NCBI GenBank assembly: GCA_012512665.1
Contig: JAAZDU010000112.1
Span: forward strand, 1-11,797
DNA from: Bacillota bacterium
GTDB taxonomy: Bacteria > Bacillota > Dethiobacteria > DTU022 > JAAZDU01
Length of the DNA stretch: 11,797 nt
Reading direction: 5' to 3'
Shown: positions 1-7,145 of the stretch, piece by piece
Layout: each line of letters starts with the position of its first letter
How positions within the stretch are numbered: the first letter of the stretch is position 1
Position numbers and translations under genes: made by a program
Notes under the pieces: generated by a model
What the model was told of the DNA's origin: nothing
What the model saw: the letters and a program-made list of their open reading frames with translations, nothing else
Databases searched by the model: none

Positions 1-630
1 ATAACTGTGTCGGTAGTGCTTGTGCTGGTTACTTCATTGCTGGCCAACTGGCGCCATCCAATTGCCCTGCGCCTTACCGACAGTATTCAATATGTTACTA
101 GCTGGAATATGGACTTTCGCCAGCTTGGACAGGAAGTGATGCCCGTTATGAGAAGTTTATGGGAAGGAAATCCCGAAATTGGCCTTGTTAAACCTGTTAT
201 AAGTGATCATGAAGACTGGCAGGCAGAAGTGGTTGAGCAGGCACTCTTATTGCCTGTAAAGGGTGAAATAAGCGCTACCTTTGGCCTGCGTCTCCACCCT
301 TTGTGGGGGAGAGAGGAGATGCACTATGGCATTGACCTGTCTACAAAAGCGTCTGAAGAAGTCCTGGCACCGCTTAAAGGGAAAGTGCTGAGGATAGATG
401 ATCACCCTTATTTTTATAAGCTACTTTACCTGGAACACGGAGATGGCTTTTCGACGGTGTACGGGCACGTAGACAATATTCAGCTATCTGTGGGCCAGGT
501 AGTGGAGAAAGGTCAAAAGATAGCTTCCATAAGGGAGAATCCGCCTGGCGGGGCTGCTCGCCTCCATTTTGAACTTCGTAGCCAGGGTAAACCCGTGGAT
601 CCTTTGCCCTATCTCAAGGACAGCCGCTAG
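1..630 (+). CDS. spoIVFA: SpoIVFA-like membrane protein with M23 (LytM-type) domain, 5' end outside window
   Basis: The frame is open to base 1, so the true start probably lies upstream; the first in-window start candidate is GTG at 7. A hydrophobic stretch (SVVLVLVTSLLANW) at residues 2-15, counted from that GTG, looks like a membrane anchor. It is followed by a linker and an M23 peptidase fold at about residues 83-203. The motif HPLWGREEMHYGID supplies the putative zinc ligands H106 and D110, and VYGHV supplies H154. The usual HxH motif reads R185-L-H187, so one catalytic histidine is replaced by arginine and the domain is probably not an active peptidase. In Bacillus, SpoIVFA is a non-enzymatic membrane scaffold that holds and inhibits the SpoIVFB protease in the outer forespore membrane. 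The identification rests on this degenerate domain plus the spoIVFB-type gene starting 13 bases downstream. A generic M23 family protein is the alternative. Confidence 0.75.
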   Translation: MTVSVVLVLVTSLLANWRHPIALRLTDSIQYVTSWNMDFRQLGQEVMPVMRSLWEGNPEIGLVKPVISDHEDWQAEVVEQALLLPVKGEISATFGLRLHPLWGREEMHYGIDLSTKASEEVLAPLKGKVLRIDDHPYFYKLLYLEHGDGFSTVYGHVDNIQLSVGQVVEKGQKIASIRENPPGGAARLHFELRSQGKPVDPLPYLKDSR

Positions 631-643
631 GGGAGAAATATCA

Positions 644-1516
644 TTGCGCATAGCTAGAATTGGCTATACCGAGATTTTTATAAACCCTTATCTTGTCCTC
701 TTAATAGTACTCTGGCTGTTAGCAGGGCTGCCCGTGGAAAGCATACTGCTTTTTACCGTTGTTCTGGTCCACGAATTGGTTCATGTCTGGGTTGCCTGGC
801 TGCACGGCCTTAAGGTGGATCGGGTGGAGCTTTATCCCTTCGGAGGTTTAGCCAAGCTAAGGGAACCGCCTGAATAGTACCCCCATAAAGAAATTGCAGT
901 AGCCGTGGCAGGGCCGCTCTTTAACTTAGTACTGGCCGGTGCTTTTTATTTCTTCCTGCTCGATGATATCCCACACTTTCTACAACAGCATGCCTTTTTT
1001 TTTATAAGGGCAAACCTAGTTCTAGCTTGTTTTAATTTGCTGCCCGCTCTTCCCCTGGATGGAGGCCGCGTTTACAGAGCTGTTCTTGTAACCAAAAGTG
1101 ATCACCGGCGTGCTACAGAGGCAGCTACCCGCCTGGGAAAAGTTTTTGGTGTCCTTTTATTCATCTTAGGGCTGGCTCTTTTTTCTTACGATTACTTAAA
1201 TCTATCTATTTCCTTAATCGGGATTTTCCTTTACAACGCGGCGCAGCGGGAGAGGGAAAAGGCGATTTATGCTTTTCTACGCTACCTGAGCCGTAAGGAA
1301 AAAGAACTTTATAAAAAAGGGGTTATAGTAGGGAGAACTCTGATTGCTTACGAGGATACAACTCTTAACCAGGTCTTGCGAGACTTTCGTCCTCAGCATT
1401 ACCACCTCATCTGGGTTTTAGACCGTTCCTGCCGTGTAAAAAGGTGGGTTTCCGAAGCGGAAATTTTAGAAAAAGCATGGAAAAAAGGGACACACCTTCC
1501 GCTCAAAAAGATTTAG
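644..1516 (+). pseudogene. spoIVFB: SpoIVFB-type M50 intramembrane metalloprotease, interrupted by one in-frame TAG
   Basis: SpoIVFB is a site-2-type zinc protease that removes the pro-sequence of sigma-K during sporulation. Translation likely starts at TTG 644, after a GGGAGA site at 631-636. The catalytic HELVH falls at residues 43-47, the same positions I recall for Bacillus SpoIVFB. PFGG follows, then an in-frame TAG at codon 78 (875-877). Beyond it, in the same frame, lie AGPLFNL, the second catalytic motif NLLPALPLDGGR with the ligand aspartate at codon 139, several membrane segments, and a CBS-like C-terminal region at about codons 225-290. Read through, the product is 290 residues, close to the usual family length of about 290. 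Both halves are otherwise intact, so the lesion is recent, a sequence error, or bypassed. The piece after the stop has no convincing ribosome site at its first GTG (905). Ordinary termination would give a 77-residue fragment lacking the second zinc motif. Confidence 0.85.
875..877 (+). other. In-frame amber codon inside spoIVFB
   Basis: The TAG sits after GAA and before TAC CCC CAT AAA GAA, between the PFGG strand and the AGPL membrane segment. It lies in a linker poorly conserved in the family, so many residues could stand there. The frame is the same on both sides, so this is a nonsense codon and not a frameshift. TAG is also the ordinary terminator of several neighbours, including the ends at 630, 1516, 7110, 8819 and 9472, which argues against genome-wide reassignment. 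Confidence 0.9.
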
Positions 1517-1600
1517 GGTAAAGTAAAACAGGAATAAGGCCAGCTAATGGCGAAAATACTATTTACCAAAGAACACCAAAACAGCAGGAAGGATTTTATT

Positions 1601-3442
1601 TTGGTTTTAAAAGATAAGCTGCAGAATATACTGCCTTTTGTGACAAAACCGGGTAGATACCTGGGCAATGAGTGGAATGCGGTACACAAGTCAGTTTCCA
1701 ACGTTACAGTGCGTTTTTTACTGGCTTATCCTGACTTGTACGAAGTGGGTATGTCTCACCTGGGCTTAAAAATTCTGTATGATGTGCTCAATCGCCAGGA
1801 GCACATTTGGGCAGAAAGAGTTTTTGCCCCTGCACCCGATATGATAGAAATGCTGAAGAGAAATAATTTGCCCCTTTTTTCCCTGGAGTCAACTACACCC
1901 ATGGCTGATTTCTCTTTTGTGGGCTTTACCTTACAGTACGAGTTAAACTATACTACCATCCTGGGTATGCTGCAGCTGGGGCAGGTGCCTCTCTGGCAGA
2001 GAGAACGGGGAGAAAAGTATCCTTTCATCATAGCGGGAGGTCCTAATGCTTTTAACCCAGAGCCTCTGGCCGATTTTTTTGATTTCTTTGTTCTGGGCGA
2101 TGGAGAAGAAGTTATTTTAAAAATAGTAGACATATATTCTAGCTGGAAGAAGCAGGGAAAGGAAAAGTACCTGTTTTTAAAAGAAGTAGCGCAGCTTACC
2201 GGAGTTTATGCTCCCTCGTTTTATAAGCCCTGCTACCGGGGAGTGAGTTTTACAGGTATAGAGCTGCTTGAGCCTTCTGCACCAGCTGTTGTTGGTAAAA
2301 ATATCATATGGGAGCTAGATGGTGCTTCTTACCCTACCAAACCCCTGGTTCCTTACTTAGAAGTAGTCCATGATAGAGCTGTTTTGGAACTATTCCGCGG
2401 CTGTACCAGGGGCTGCCGTTTTTGCCAGGCGGGCATGGTCTACCGTCCGGTACGCTTGCGCTCTCCGGAAAAATTAAAAAAAATGGCCCGGGAAATTTTT
2501 TCTAATACCGGCTACGAAGACCTTTCACTACTCTCTTTGAGCAGCGGTGATTATCCTGACTTGTTAAATCTGGTGCGAGAGTTAAAAGAAGATTTCGCTA
2601 AGGAACGGTTGGAGCTTAACCTGCCTTCTCTGCGGTTAAGCCCGGAGAAAATTGATGCCTTTGCTGCTATTCAAGATTTTGGAAAAGGAGGTCTTACCTT
2701 TGCTCCCGAAGCCGGTACGCAGCGCTTAAGGGATGTTATAAACAAAAATATTACGCATGAAGACATTGTGCTCACAGCTCAAAAAGCAGTGGAAAAAGGC
2801 AGAAAATCTTTAAAACTATATTTTATGCTGGGTTTGCCCACAGAAACTGATGCAGACCTGCAGGGAATAGCTACCCTGGTAGAAGATATTTTAGAGGCCG
2901 TTTATCGAGCAGCGGGTTCCAGGAAAGGTTTGCGTATAAGCGTTAGCAGCTCCATCTTTGTTCCCAAGCCTCATACCCCTTTTCAGTGGATAGCACAGAT
3001 AAGCCGGGATGAGATGTGGAGGCGTATACAGCTTTTAAAAAGCTACCTTAAAAAGCTTAAGAATGTGTCATACAGTTACCATGATCCCGAGATGAGCTTT
3101 TGGGAAGCTGTGCTGGCCAGAGGCGACAGGCGCCTGGGCCAGGCTTTGTACAAAGCCTGGCAGAAAGGTGCATACCTTGAAGGCTGGACGGATTATTTTT
3201 CTCCCTCTTACTGGCAGAAAGCAATGGCTGAGCTTGGTTTAAACCCGGACAATTATGCTGGTTATAAAGGAGCCAAGGATGATCCTCTGCCCTGGGATCA
3301 CTTAAGCTGTGGCGTCTCAAAACAGTTTTTATGGCGTGAGTACTGCTTGTCCTTAGAGGGTAAAATTACAGAGGATTGCCGGGATGCTTTTTGTCAAGGG
3401 TGTGGCCTTCCCTGCTTTTCTGCCCCTGCGACAAAGGAGTAA
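1601..3442 (+). CDS. B12-binding-type radical SAM protein (TIGR03960-like), function unknown
   Basis: This is a radical SAM enzyme with an N-terminal cobalamin-binding-type domain. That domain covers roughly residues 30-200 and includes LLAYPDLYEVGMSHLGL and FIIAGGPNAFNPEPLADFFD. The iron-sulfur motif CTRGCRFC has cysteines at residues 268, 272 and 275, followed by the radical SAM barrel. A C-terminal cysteine-rich tail (EDCRDAFCQGCGLPC) could bind metal. I chose TTG 1601 because AGGAAGGA at 1586-1593 is well spaced before it, and because the family usually begins close to the KPGRYLGNEW motif; this gives 613 residues. ATG 1547 would add 18 residues but has only a weak ribosome site. The partner DUF2344 gene starts 6 bases downstream, and the two are commonly adjacent or fused. 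The substrate is not known to me; nearby RNase G and ribosomal protein genes hint at RNA or translation only by association. Confidence 0.88.
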   Translation: MVLKDKLQNILPFVTKPGRYLGNEWNAVHKSVSNVTVRFLLAYPDLYEVGMSHLGLKILYDVLNRQEHIWAERVFAPAPDMIEMLKRNNLPLFSLESTTPMADFSFVGFTLQYELNYTTILGMLQLGQVPLWQRERGEKYPFIIAGGPNAFNPEPLADFFDFFVLGDGEEVILKIVDIYSSWKKQGKEKYLFLKEVAQLTGVYAPSFYKPCYRGVSFTGIELLEPSAPAVVGKNIIWELDGASYPTKPLVPYLEVVHDRAVLELFRGCTRGCRFCQAGMVYRPVRLRSPEKLKKMAREIFSNTGYEDLSLLSLSSGDYPDLLNLVRELKEDFAKERLELNLPSLRLSPEKIDAFAAIQDFGKGGLTFAPEAGTQRLRDVINKNITHEDIVLTAQKAVEKGRKSLKLYFMLGLPTETDADLQGIATLVEDILEAVYRAAGSRKGLRISVSSSIFVPKPHTPFQWIAQISRDEMWRRIQLLKSYLKKLKNVSYSYHDPEMSFWEAVLARGDRRLGQALYKAWQKGAYLEGWTDYFSPSYWQKAMAELGLNPDNYAGYKGAKDDPLPWDHLSCGVSKQFLWREYCLSLEGKITEDCRDAFCQGCGLPCFSAPATKE

Positions 3443-3448
3443 TTAATT

Positions 3449-4141
3449 GTGAAGCGTTTAAGAGTTCGCTTTGCCAAGGAAACAGAACTAAAATTTATTT
3501 CTCATCTGGATTTGCTGCGTACCCTTGTGCGCGCTCTAAGGCGTAGCGGTGTGCCTGTGGCCTACAGCCAGGGCTTTAACCGTAAGCCCAGAGTGGTTAT
3601 TGCTGCTCCTCTCCCCCTGGGTGCTACTTCTACAGGTGAATACTGCGATATTTTTTTAGAAGAGGCAGTGTCAGCTTTAGATTTCCAGGCAAGGGTGGCA
3701 CAGGAGCTGCCCCGCGGTTTAAAGCTATTAAAAACTTTTGCCGTGCCGCTGGAGGAGCCTCCATTGCCTTCCCTTATCGCTGCTGCTTTGTACAGGTGTT
3801 CCATGCCAGGTGGTTTGCCTCTTTGTTGGACAAAAAAAATTGAGAAGCTGCTTTCTTGTTCCGAGCTAATAGTATTACGACATACCAGAAAAAGGGGTAG
3901 TAAAAAAGTAGATCTACGCCCCTTTATTTTTTCTTTAAAAATCAAGGAAAATGGGGGCAATAATGGTTCCTTTTTAGAAATGCTGCTGGCGACGGGCAGC
4001 ATGGGAGGAGCCAAGCCATCGGAAATTTTATCCCTTTTGGGTAAAGATAATAACAATGAACTTTATAACTTGCACAGATCTGCCCTTTATTTCCGCCGGG
4101 AAGGGCTTTTTAGGGAGCCGGAAGAACTGATAACCACTTAA
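3449..4141 (+). CDS. DUF2344 / TIGR03936 radical SAM-linked protein
   Basis: This 230-residue protein opens with the family signature: RVRFAKETELKFISHLDLLR, then RALRRSGVPVAYSQGFNRKP, then PLPLGATSTGEYCDIFLEE, all within about residues 5-75. The second half is less conserved. I see no membrane segment or signal peptide, so it should be cytoplasmic. The start is GTG 3449, with AAAGGAG at 3433-3439 overlapping the end of the upstream radical SAM gene, which suggests coupled translation. The family is known mainly as the constant companion of the B12-type radical SAM protein, sometimes as a fusion, so it probably acts as its accessory or substrate-presenting subunit. That role is inferred from linkage, and no enzymatic activity can be assigned from the sequence. 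RNase G follows after 18 bases. Confidence 0.87.
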   Translation: MKRLRVRFAKETELKFISHLDLLRTLVRALRRSGVPVAYSQGFNRKPRVVIAAPLPLGATSTGEYCDIFLEEAVSALDFQARVAQELPRGLKLLKTFAVPLEEPPLPSLIAAALYRCSMPGGLPLCWTKKIEKLLSCSELIVLRHTRKRGSKKVDLRPFIFSLKIKENGGNNGSFLEMLLATGSMGGAKPSEILSLLGKDNNNELYNLHRSALYFRREGLFREPEELITT

Positions 4142-4159
4142 GAAGTGAGGAAAATATCA

Positions 4160-5863
4160 TTGGATCGAAAAATTATTGTCAATTGCAACAGTAGAGAAAC
4201 ACGTGTTGCCCTGCTGGAAGACAATTCTTTGGTAGAAATATATATGGAAAGGCCAGTTCAGGAGAGCCTTGTCGGCAACATTTACAAGGGAAAAGTCGCT
4301 AATGTTTTACCAGGGATGCAGGCTGCTTTTGTTGATATAGACCAGGAAAGAAATGCTTTTCTCTTTGTTGATGATCTGCGAGATTCCGGGGATGAGGAAG
4401 CTCATGCTGGTACAAGGCCCTCTATCAGGAAGCTTTTACACCCGGGGGAAGAAATAATGGTACAGGTTATTAAAGAAGGGTTCGGCAATAAAGGTCCAAG
4501 ATTAACCTGTAACATTACTCTTCCCGGCAGGTACCTTGTTCTCATGCCCGGGACGAATTATGTAGGTGTTTCCAGGAGAATAGAAGACCAGGATGAGAGG
4601 GAACGCCTAAAAAAGATAGTGGAAAAAATTCGGCCTAACCAGGTAGGTGTTATTGTCAGGACAGCAGCCGAGGGTTCTGACCAGGAACATCTTGAGCAGG
4701 ATATAAATTTTTTAGTCCAGCTGTGGGACAAGATAACCCAGGCTTTCAAGGAAAAAAGAGCGCCTGCACTGCTGCACCAGGACCTGGCCCTTATTTATAG
4801 GATTGTAAGGGATCTTTTTACTGATAACGTTAGCCAGTTTATTATCGATGATTACTATGAGTACAAAAAAGTGCTGGAAATTTTGGACTTTTTGTCTCCC
4901 TCTCTAAAAAAGAGGGTTTTTAATTATCGCAACTCCCAGCCCATCTTTGAGCGCTTTGGTATAGAAAAAGAAATTGAGGAATCCCTGGACCGCATTATTC
5001 GCCTCAGCTGTGGCGGCTATCTGGTATTTGACAAAACCGAAGCCCTCACTGTTATTGATGTTAATACAGGAAAATATATTGGTAGGCATAACCTGGAAGA
5101 CACAATCTTAAAAACCAACCTGGAGGCTGCGGCTGAGATAGCCCGCCAGATCCGTTTACGAGATATCGGAGGTATAATCATCGTAGATTTTATTGATATG
5201 AACAATCCTCAGCATAAGGAATATGTGCTGGAAACAATTAAAGAGCACCTGAAAAGGGATAGGACCAGAGCCCATGTCCTTGGCCTTACTTCCCTGGGCC
5301 TTGTGGAAATTGCCAGAAAGAAAGTCCGCAGGGGGCTGGAAGCGGTGCTGCAGCAGACATGCCCCTATTGTGGAGGCAAGGGGAAGGTCTTTACACCTGA
5401 AGTTGCGAGCAGCAGGGTGGAAAGAGAGTTAAAAAGATACCTGGAAGCAGAAAAAAGCGAAGCTGTGCTGGTAGAGATGAACAAAGAGGTGGCGTCACTC
5501 CTGATCGGCGCAGGCGGTCAATATTTGAGGCAGTTGGAAAAAGAAACAGGGAAAAATATCTTTATCCGGGGGTCGGACAACGTCCACCTGGAAAAATTTA
5601 ATATTTTATTATCAGGTACCTTGAAAGAAGTCAAGCGCTTTGCCTTCCCTGTCAAGGAAGGAGATATTTATCACGTAAAAGTGGAAGAAGCGCATCTATC
5701 CCATCCTGACCACGGCATTTCACGTTTAAGCGGTTATATCATAGATATTGAAGGTGCCGGGAAGATGGTGGGGAGCATGGTGGAGGTGGAAATAATTGAA
5801 GTTACAAACACTTTTGCCAGAGCACGTTTAAAACAATATGAAAAAAAGGGAGAACAGCTATGA
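4160..5863 (+). CDS. rng: Ribonuclease G (RNase E/G family) with KH-like and TRAM-like C-terminal extension
   Basis: This is a single-strand-specific endoribonuclease for rRNA maturation and mRNA turnover. I chose TTG 4160 because GAGG at 4147-4150 precedes it at good spacing and the product then begins DRKIIVNCNSRETRVALLE, as the family does. GTG 4145 overlaps that ribosome site. An S1-type RNA-binding domain begins near residue 35 (VGNIYKGKVANVLPGMQAAF). The catalytic magnesium ligands are D300 in VIDVNTGK and D343 in IVDFIDM. The zinc-link motif CPYC has cysteines 401 and 404. Beyond it, a KH-like stretch around GAGG at 450-453 and a TRAM-like domain at about 497-562 (ending near VEVEIIEVTNTFARARL) make the 567-residue protein longer than the roughly 490-residue E. 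coli RNase G. It is probably co-transcribed with the two upstream genes. Confidence 0.93.
   Translation: MDRKIIVNCNSRETRVALLEDNSLVEIYMERPVQESLVGNIYKGKVANVLPGMQAAFVDIDQERNAFLFVDDLRDSGDEEAHAGTRPSIRKLLHPGEEIMVQVIKEGFGNKGPRLTCNITLPGRYLVLMPGTNYVGVSRRIEDQDERERLKKIVEKIRPNQVGVIVRTAAEGSDQEHLEQDINFLVQLWDKITQAFKEKRAPALLHQDLALIYRIVRDLFTDNVSQFIIDDYYEYKKVLEILDFLSPSLKKRVFNYRNSQPIFERFGIEKEIEESLDRIIRLSCGGYLVFDKTEALTVIDVNTGKYIGRHNLEDTILKTNLEAAAEIARQIRLRDIGGIIIVDFIDMNNPQHKEYVLETIKEHLKRDRTRAHVLGLTSLGLVEIARKKVRRGLEAVLQQTCPYCGGKGKVFTPEVASSRVERELKRYLEAEKSEAVLVEMNKEVASLLIGAGGQYLRQLEKETGKNIFIRGSDNVHLEKFNILLSGTLKEVKRFAFPVKEGDIYHVKVEEAHLSHPDHGISRLSGYIIDIEGAGKMVGSMVEVEIIEVTNTFARARLKQYEKKGEQL
4898..4921 (+). terminator. 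Terminator-like hairpin inside rng
   Basis: CCCTCT (4898-4903) can pair perfectly with AGAGGG (4911-4916) around a 7-base loop, followed by five T residues. It has intrinsic-terminator form but lies within the coding sequence, encoding a run of Ser, Leu and Lys residues. Translating ribosomes would normally suppress it, so it would act only if rng translation stalled. It may be a chance product of the codons. Confidence 0.35.
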
Positions 5864-6327
5864 ACCTTTTTAACCGTTACCGTTTCTGCACTGTTGATGA
5901 GAAAGAGCCAGATGTTTGGGAAGCTGTAAGCTCATTTAGCGATACATTTCATGAGATGAAGGTAAGTATAATAGTTAAGCGCCAGAAAAAGGAATCACCG
6001 CTTGACACACGAGCTTTTACCATCGTTTCTGTAAAAGGTGAGATGAAACGTTATCCCGATTCCCCATGCCTGCATACTCTGGAAAAGTTAAAACTGCTGA
6101 AGGGGCTAAGCCTGGACCCTCCTGTAAGGAGACGCATCAGGGAGATTCTAGGTGGTTCCCAGGGTTGCAGACAGCTGGAAGATTTGGTACTGGATGCTGT
6201 TCAGTGTTTTATACAGGCTGAGTTTGTGGTCAGAGCTCATGGTATTACGGATCCCAAGGAAAGGCGGCGGAAATTCCAAAAGGTAATGATGGATCACTGC
6301 TATCTTTACAGCCAGCCACTTTCTTGA
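5860..6327 (+). CDS. DUF2889-like protein, function unknown
   Basis: This 155-residue protein resembles the DUF2889 family. The matching features are DTRAFTIVSVKGEMKRYPDSPC (about residues 49-70), LKGLSL (80-85) and LGGSQGCRQLEDLVLDA (97-113), the last matching the family's GC-x-x-L-x-x-L pattern. The more usual GCTHL histidine reads Gln here. There is no signal peptide or membrane segment. Its ATG overlaps the rng stop (ATGA at 5860-5863), and a GGGAGA-type ribosome site lies in the last rng codons, so translation is very likely coupled to RNase G. That points to a job linked to RNase G or RNA metabolism, but no function is known to me. Its stop codon overlaps the -35 box of the rplU promoter. 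The family assignment is by eye. Confidence 0.7.
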   Translation: MNLFNRYRFCTVDEKEPDVWEAVSSFSDTFHEMKVSIIVKRQKKESPLDTRAFTIVSVKGEMKRYPDSPCLHTLEKLKLLKGLSLDPPVRRRIREILGGSQGCRQLEDLVLDAVQCFIQAEFVVRAHGITDPKERRRKFQKVMMDHCYLYSQPLS

Positions 6328-6352
6328 CAGTGTCTCGAGCCTGTGCTACAAT
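6324..6352 (+). promoter_or_regulatory. Near-consensus sigma-A promoter for rplU-prp-rpmA
   Basis: The -35 box TTGACA at 6324-6329 and the -10 box TACAAT at 6347-6352 are separated by exactly 17 bases. The -35 box overlaps the stop codon of the upstream gene. Transcription would begin near 6358-6360, leaving an untranslated leader of about 85 bases before rplU. Confidence 0.88.
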
Positions 6353-6358
6353 ACAGTA

Positions 6359-6444
6359 GCATTTTTATAAGCCACGCGGAGCAGGCCAAAAGTCCTATCA
6401 CAGGCGCCTTCTCCGGTGAGCCCCAAAAAGGACGGGATGATTAA
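6359..6444 (+). promoter_or_regulatory. Structured 5' leader of rplU, L21-leader-like
   Basis: The leader can form a long-range helix: CAC (6373-6375) and CGGAG (6377-6381) pair with CTCCG (6411-6415) and GTG (6416-6418), with G6376 bulged. Inside the loop, GTCCT (6392-6396) is complementary to AGGAC (6429-6433), which covers the likely ribosome site AAAAGGA before the rplU ATG. Position, and motifs such as AGGCCAAAAG and CCTTCTCCGG, resemble the Firmicutes ribosomal protein L21 leader. Autoregulation by L21 or the ribosome assembly state is the likely role. The family match is from memory and not a covariance search. Confidence 0.7.
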
Positions 6445-6762
6445 ATGTATGCTATTGTAGAAAATGGCGGTAAACAGTACAGGATTACAGAGGGTGAGAC
6501 TATACAGGTAGAGCGGCTAGAAGGGAATATAGGAGATTTAGTCTACCTAGATAAGGTTTTGGCGCTGGGGAGCGGCAATGATCTGAAGGTTGGTAGCCCC
6601 TATCTGGAAGGTGCCAGGGTCAAGGCTAAAATTTTGGACCAGGGCAAGGGTAAAAAAATAATTGTCTATAAATACAAGCCCAAGAAAAATTACCGGCGTA
6701 AAAAAGGACACCGCCAGCCGTTTACCCGCCTTTTTATTGACGAAATTAAAGAGGAAGGGTAA
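6445..6762 (+). CDS. rplU: 50S ribosomal protein L21
   Basis: The 105-residue product has the full length of bacterial L21. It begins [18 protein letters not shown] and ends with the basic rRNA-binding signature [20 protein letters not shown] near residues 77-98. L21 binds 23S rRNA in the large subunit. It is the first gene of a three-gene unit with its own sigma-A promoter and a structured leader. The candidate ribosome site AAAAGGA (6426-6432) is 12 bases from the ATG, slightly long, and can be masked by a complementary leader segment, which suggests translational control. The prp gene follows 12 bases after its stop. Confidence 0.98.
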   Translation: MYAIVENGGKQYRITEGETIQVERLEGNIGDLVYLDKVLALGSGNDLKVGSPYLEGARVKAKILDQGKGKKIIVYKYKPKKNYRRKKGHRQPFTRLFIDEIKEEG

Positions 6763-6774
6763 ATAAGCCAGTCC

Positions 6775-7110
6775 ATGATTGCAGTTAAAGTGCAAAAAGA
6801 TGAAGATGGTAATGCAGCCCGGGTAAGGGTCGAAGGGCACGCTTTTTTTGCCCGCTATGGGCAGGATATAGTATGTGCAGCCGCTTCAGCTTTGACCCAG
6901 ACAACTATTATGGCCATGCAGAAATTTCTCTCCGTTGATCCCTTGGTAGAAAAAAAAGAGGGCTGCCTGGCACTGGTGGTGCCAGAACACCTGAGGCAAG
7001 ATAAAAAGCAAAAAGCGCAGTTGCTGCTGGAGACAATGGTACTGGGTTTAAAAGAAATTGCTGCCAGTTATCCTGGCTATATTGAAGTGCAAGAAGAGTA
7101 TATGCCTTAG
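6775..7110 (+). CDS. prp: Ribosomal-processing cysteine protease Prp
   Basis: Prp removes the N-terminal extension of ribosomal protein L27 in Firmicutes and related bacteria. The catalytic dyad is visible as H22 in [11 protein letters not shown] and C34 in QDIVCAAAS, the numbering known for the Staphylococcus enzyme. The length of 111 residues is typical. It lies between rplU and rpmA, as is usual for the family, and its likely substrate is the next gene. The ribosome site is weak: GAGGAAGGG at 6751-6759 lies 15 bases before the ATG, inside the end of rplU, so expression probably depends on rplU translation and would keep the protease less abundant than the ribosomal proteins. Confidence 0.95.
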   Translation: MIAVKVQKDEDGNAARVRVEGHAFFARYGQDIVCAAASALTQTTIMAMQKFLSVDPLVEKKEGCLALVVPEHLRQDKKQKAQLLLETMVLGLKEIAASYPGYIEVQEEYMP

Positions 7111-7145
7111 TTTTTTTATATTGTAGGAAGATGGAGGTGGAAAAG

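Noticed and set aside
569..643. Upstream extension of the spoIVFB frame starting inside spoIVFA
   Set aside because: The residues before TTG 644 are the shadow of the spoIVFA C-terminus in another frame, and the only good ribosome site is at 631-636.
875..905. Programmed frameshift or selenocysteine in spoIVFB
   Set aside because: Both halves are in the same frame, so no shift is needed, and the codon is TAG, not TGA.
3030..3044. 15-base perfect palindrome AGCTTTTAAAAAGCT, possible operator
   Set aside because: It is inside the radical SAM coding sequence and results from Leu-Leu-Lys-Ser codons; a near copy nearby (TTAAAAAGCTTAA) is also Lys/Leu codons.
3562..4056. 164-codon open frame on the minus strand
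   Set aside because: It lies wholly opposite the DUF2344 gene, has no recognisable domain and no ribosome site that I can see; it is a codon-bias shadow.
6002..6030. TTGACA inside the DUF2889-like gene as a promoter
   Set aside because: At the proper spacing the -10 position reads GTTTCT, so there is no usable -10 box.
7111..7117. Seven-T run after prp as a terminator
   Set aside because: No stable stem precedes it, and rpmA follows at once with a strong ribosome site.
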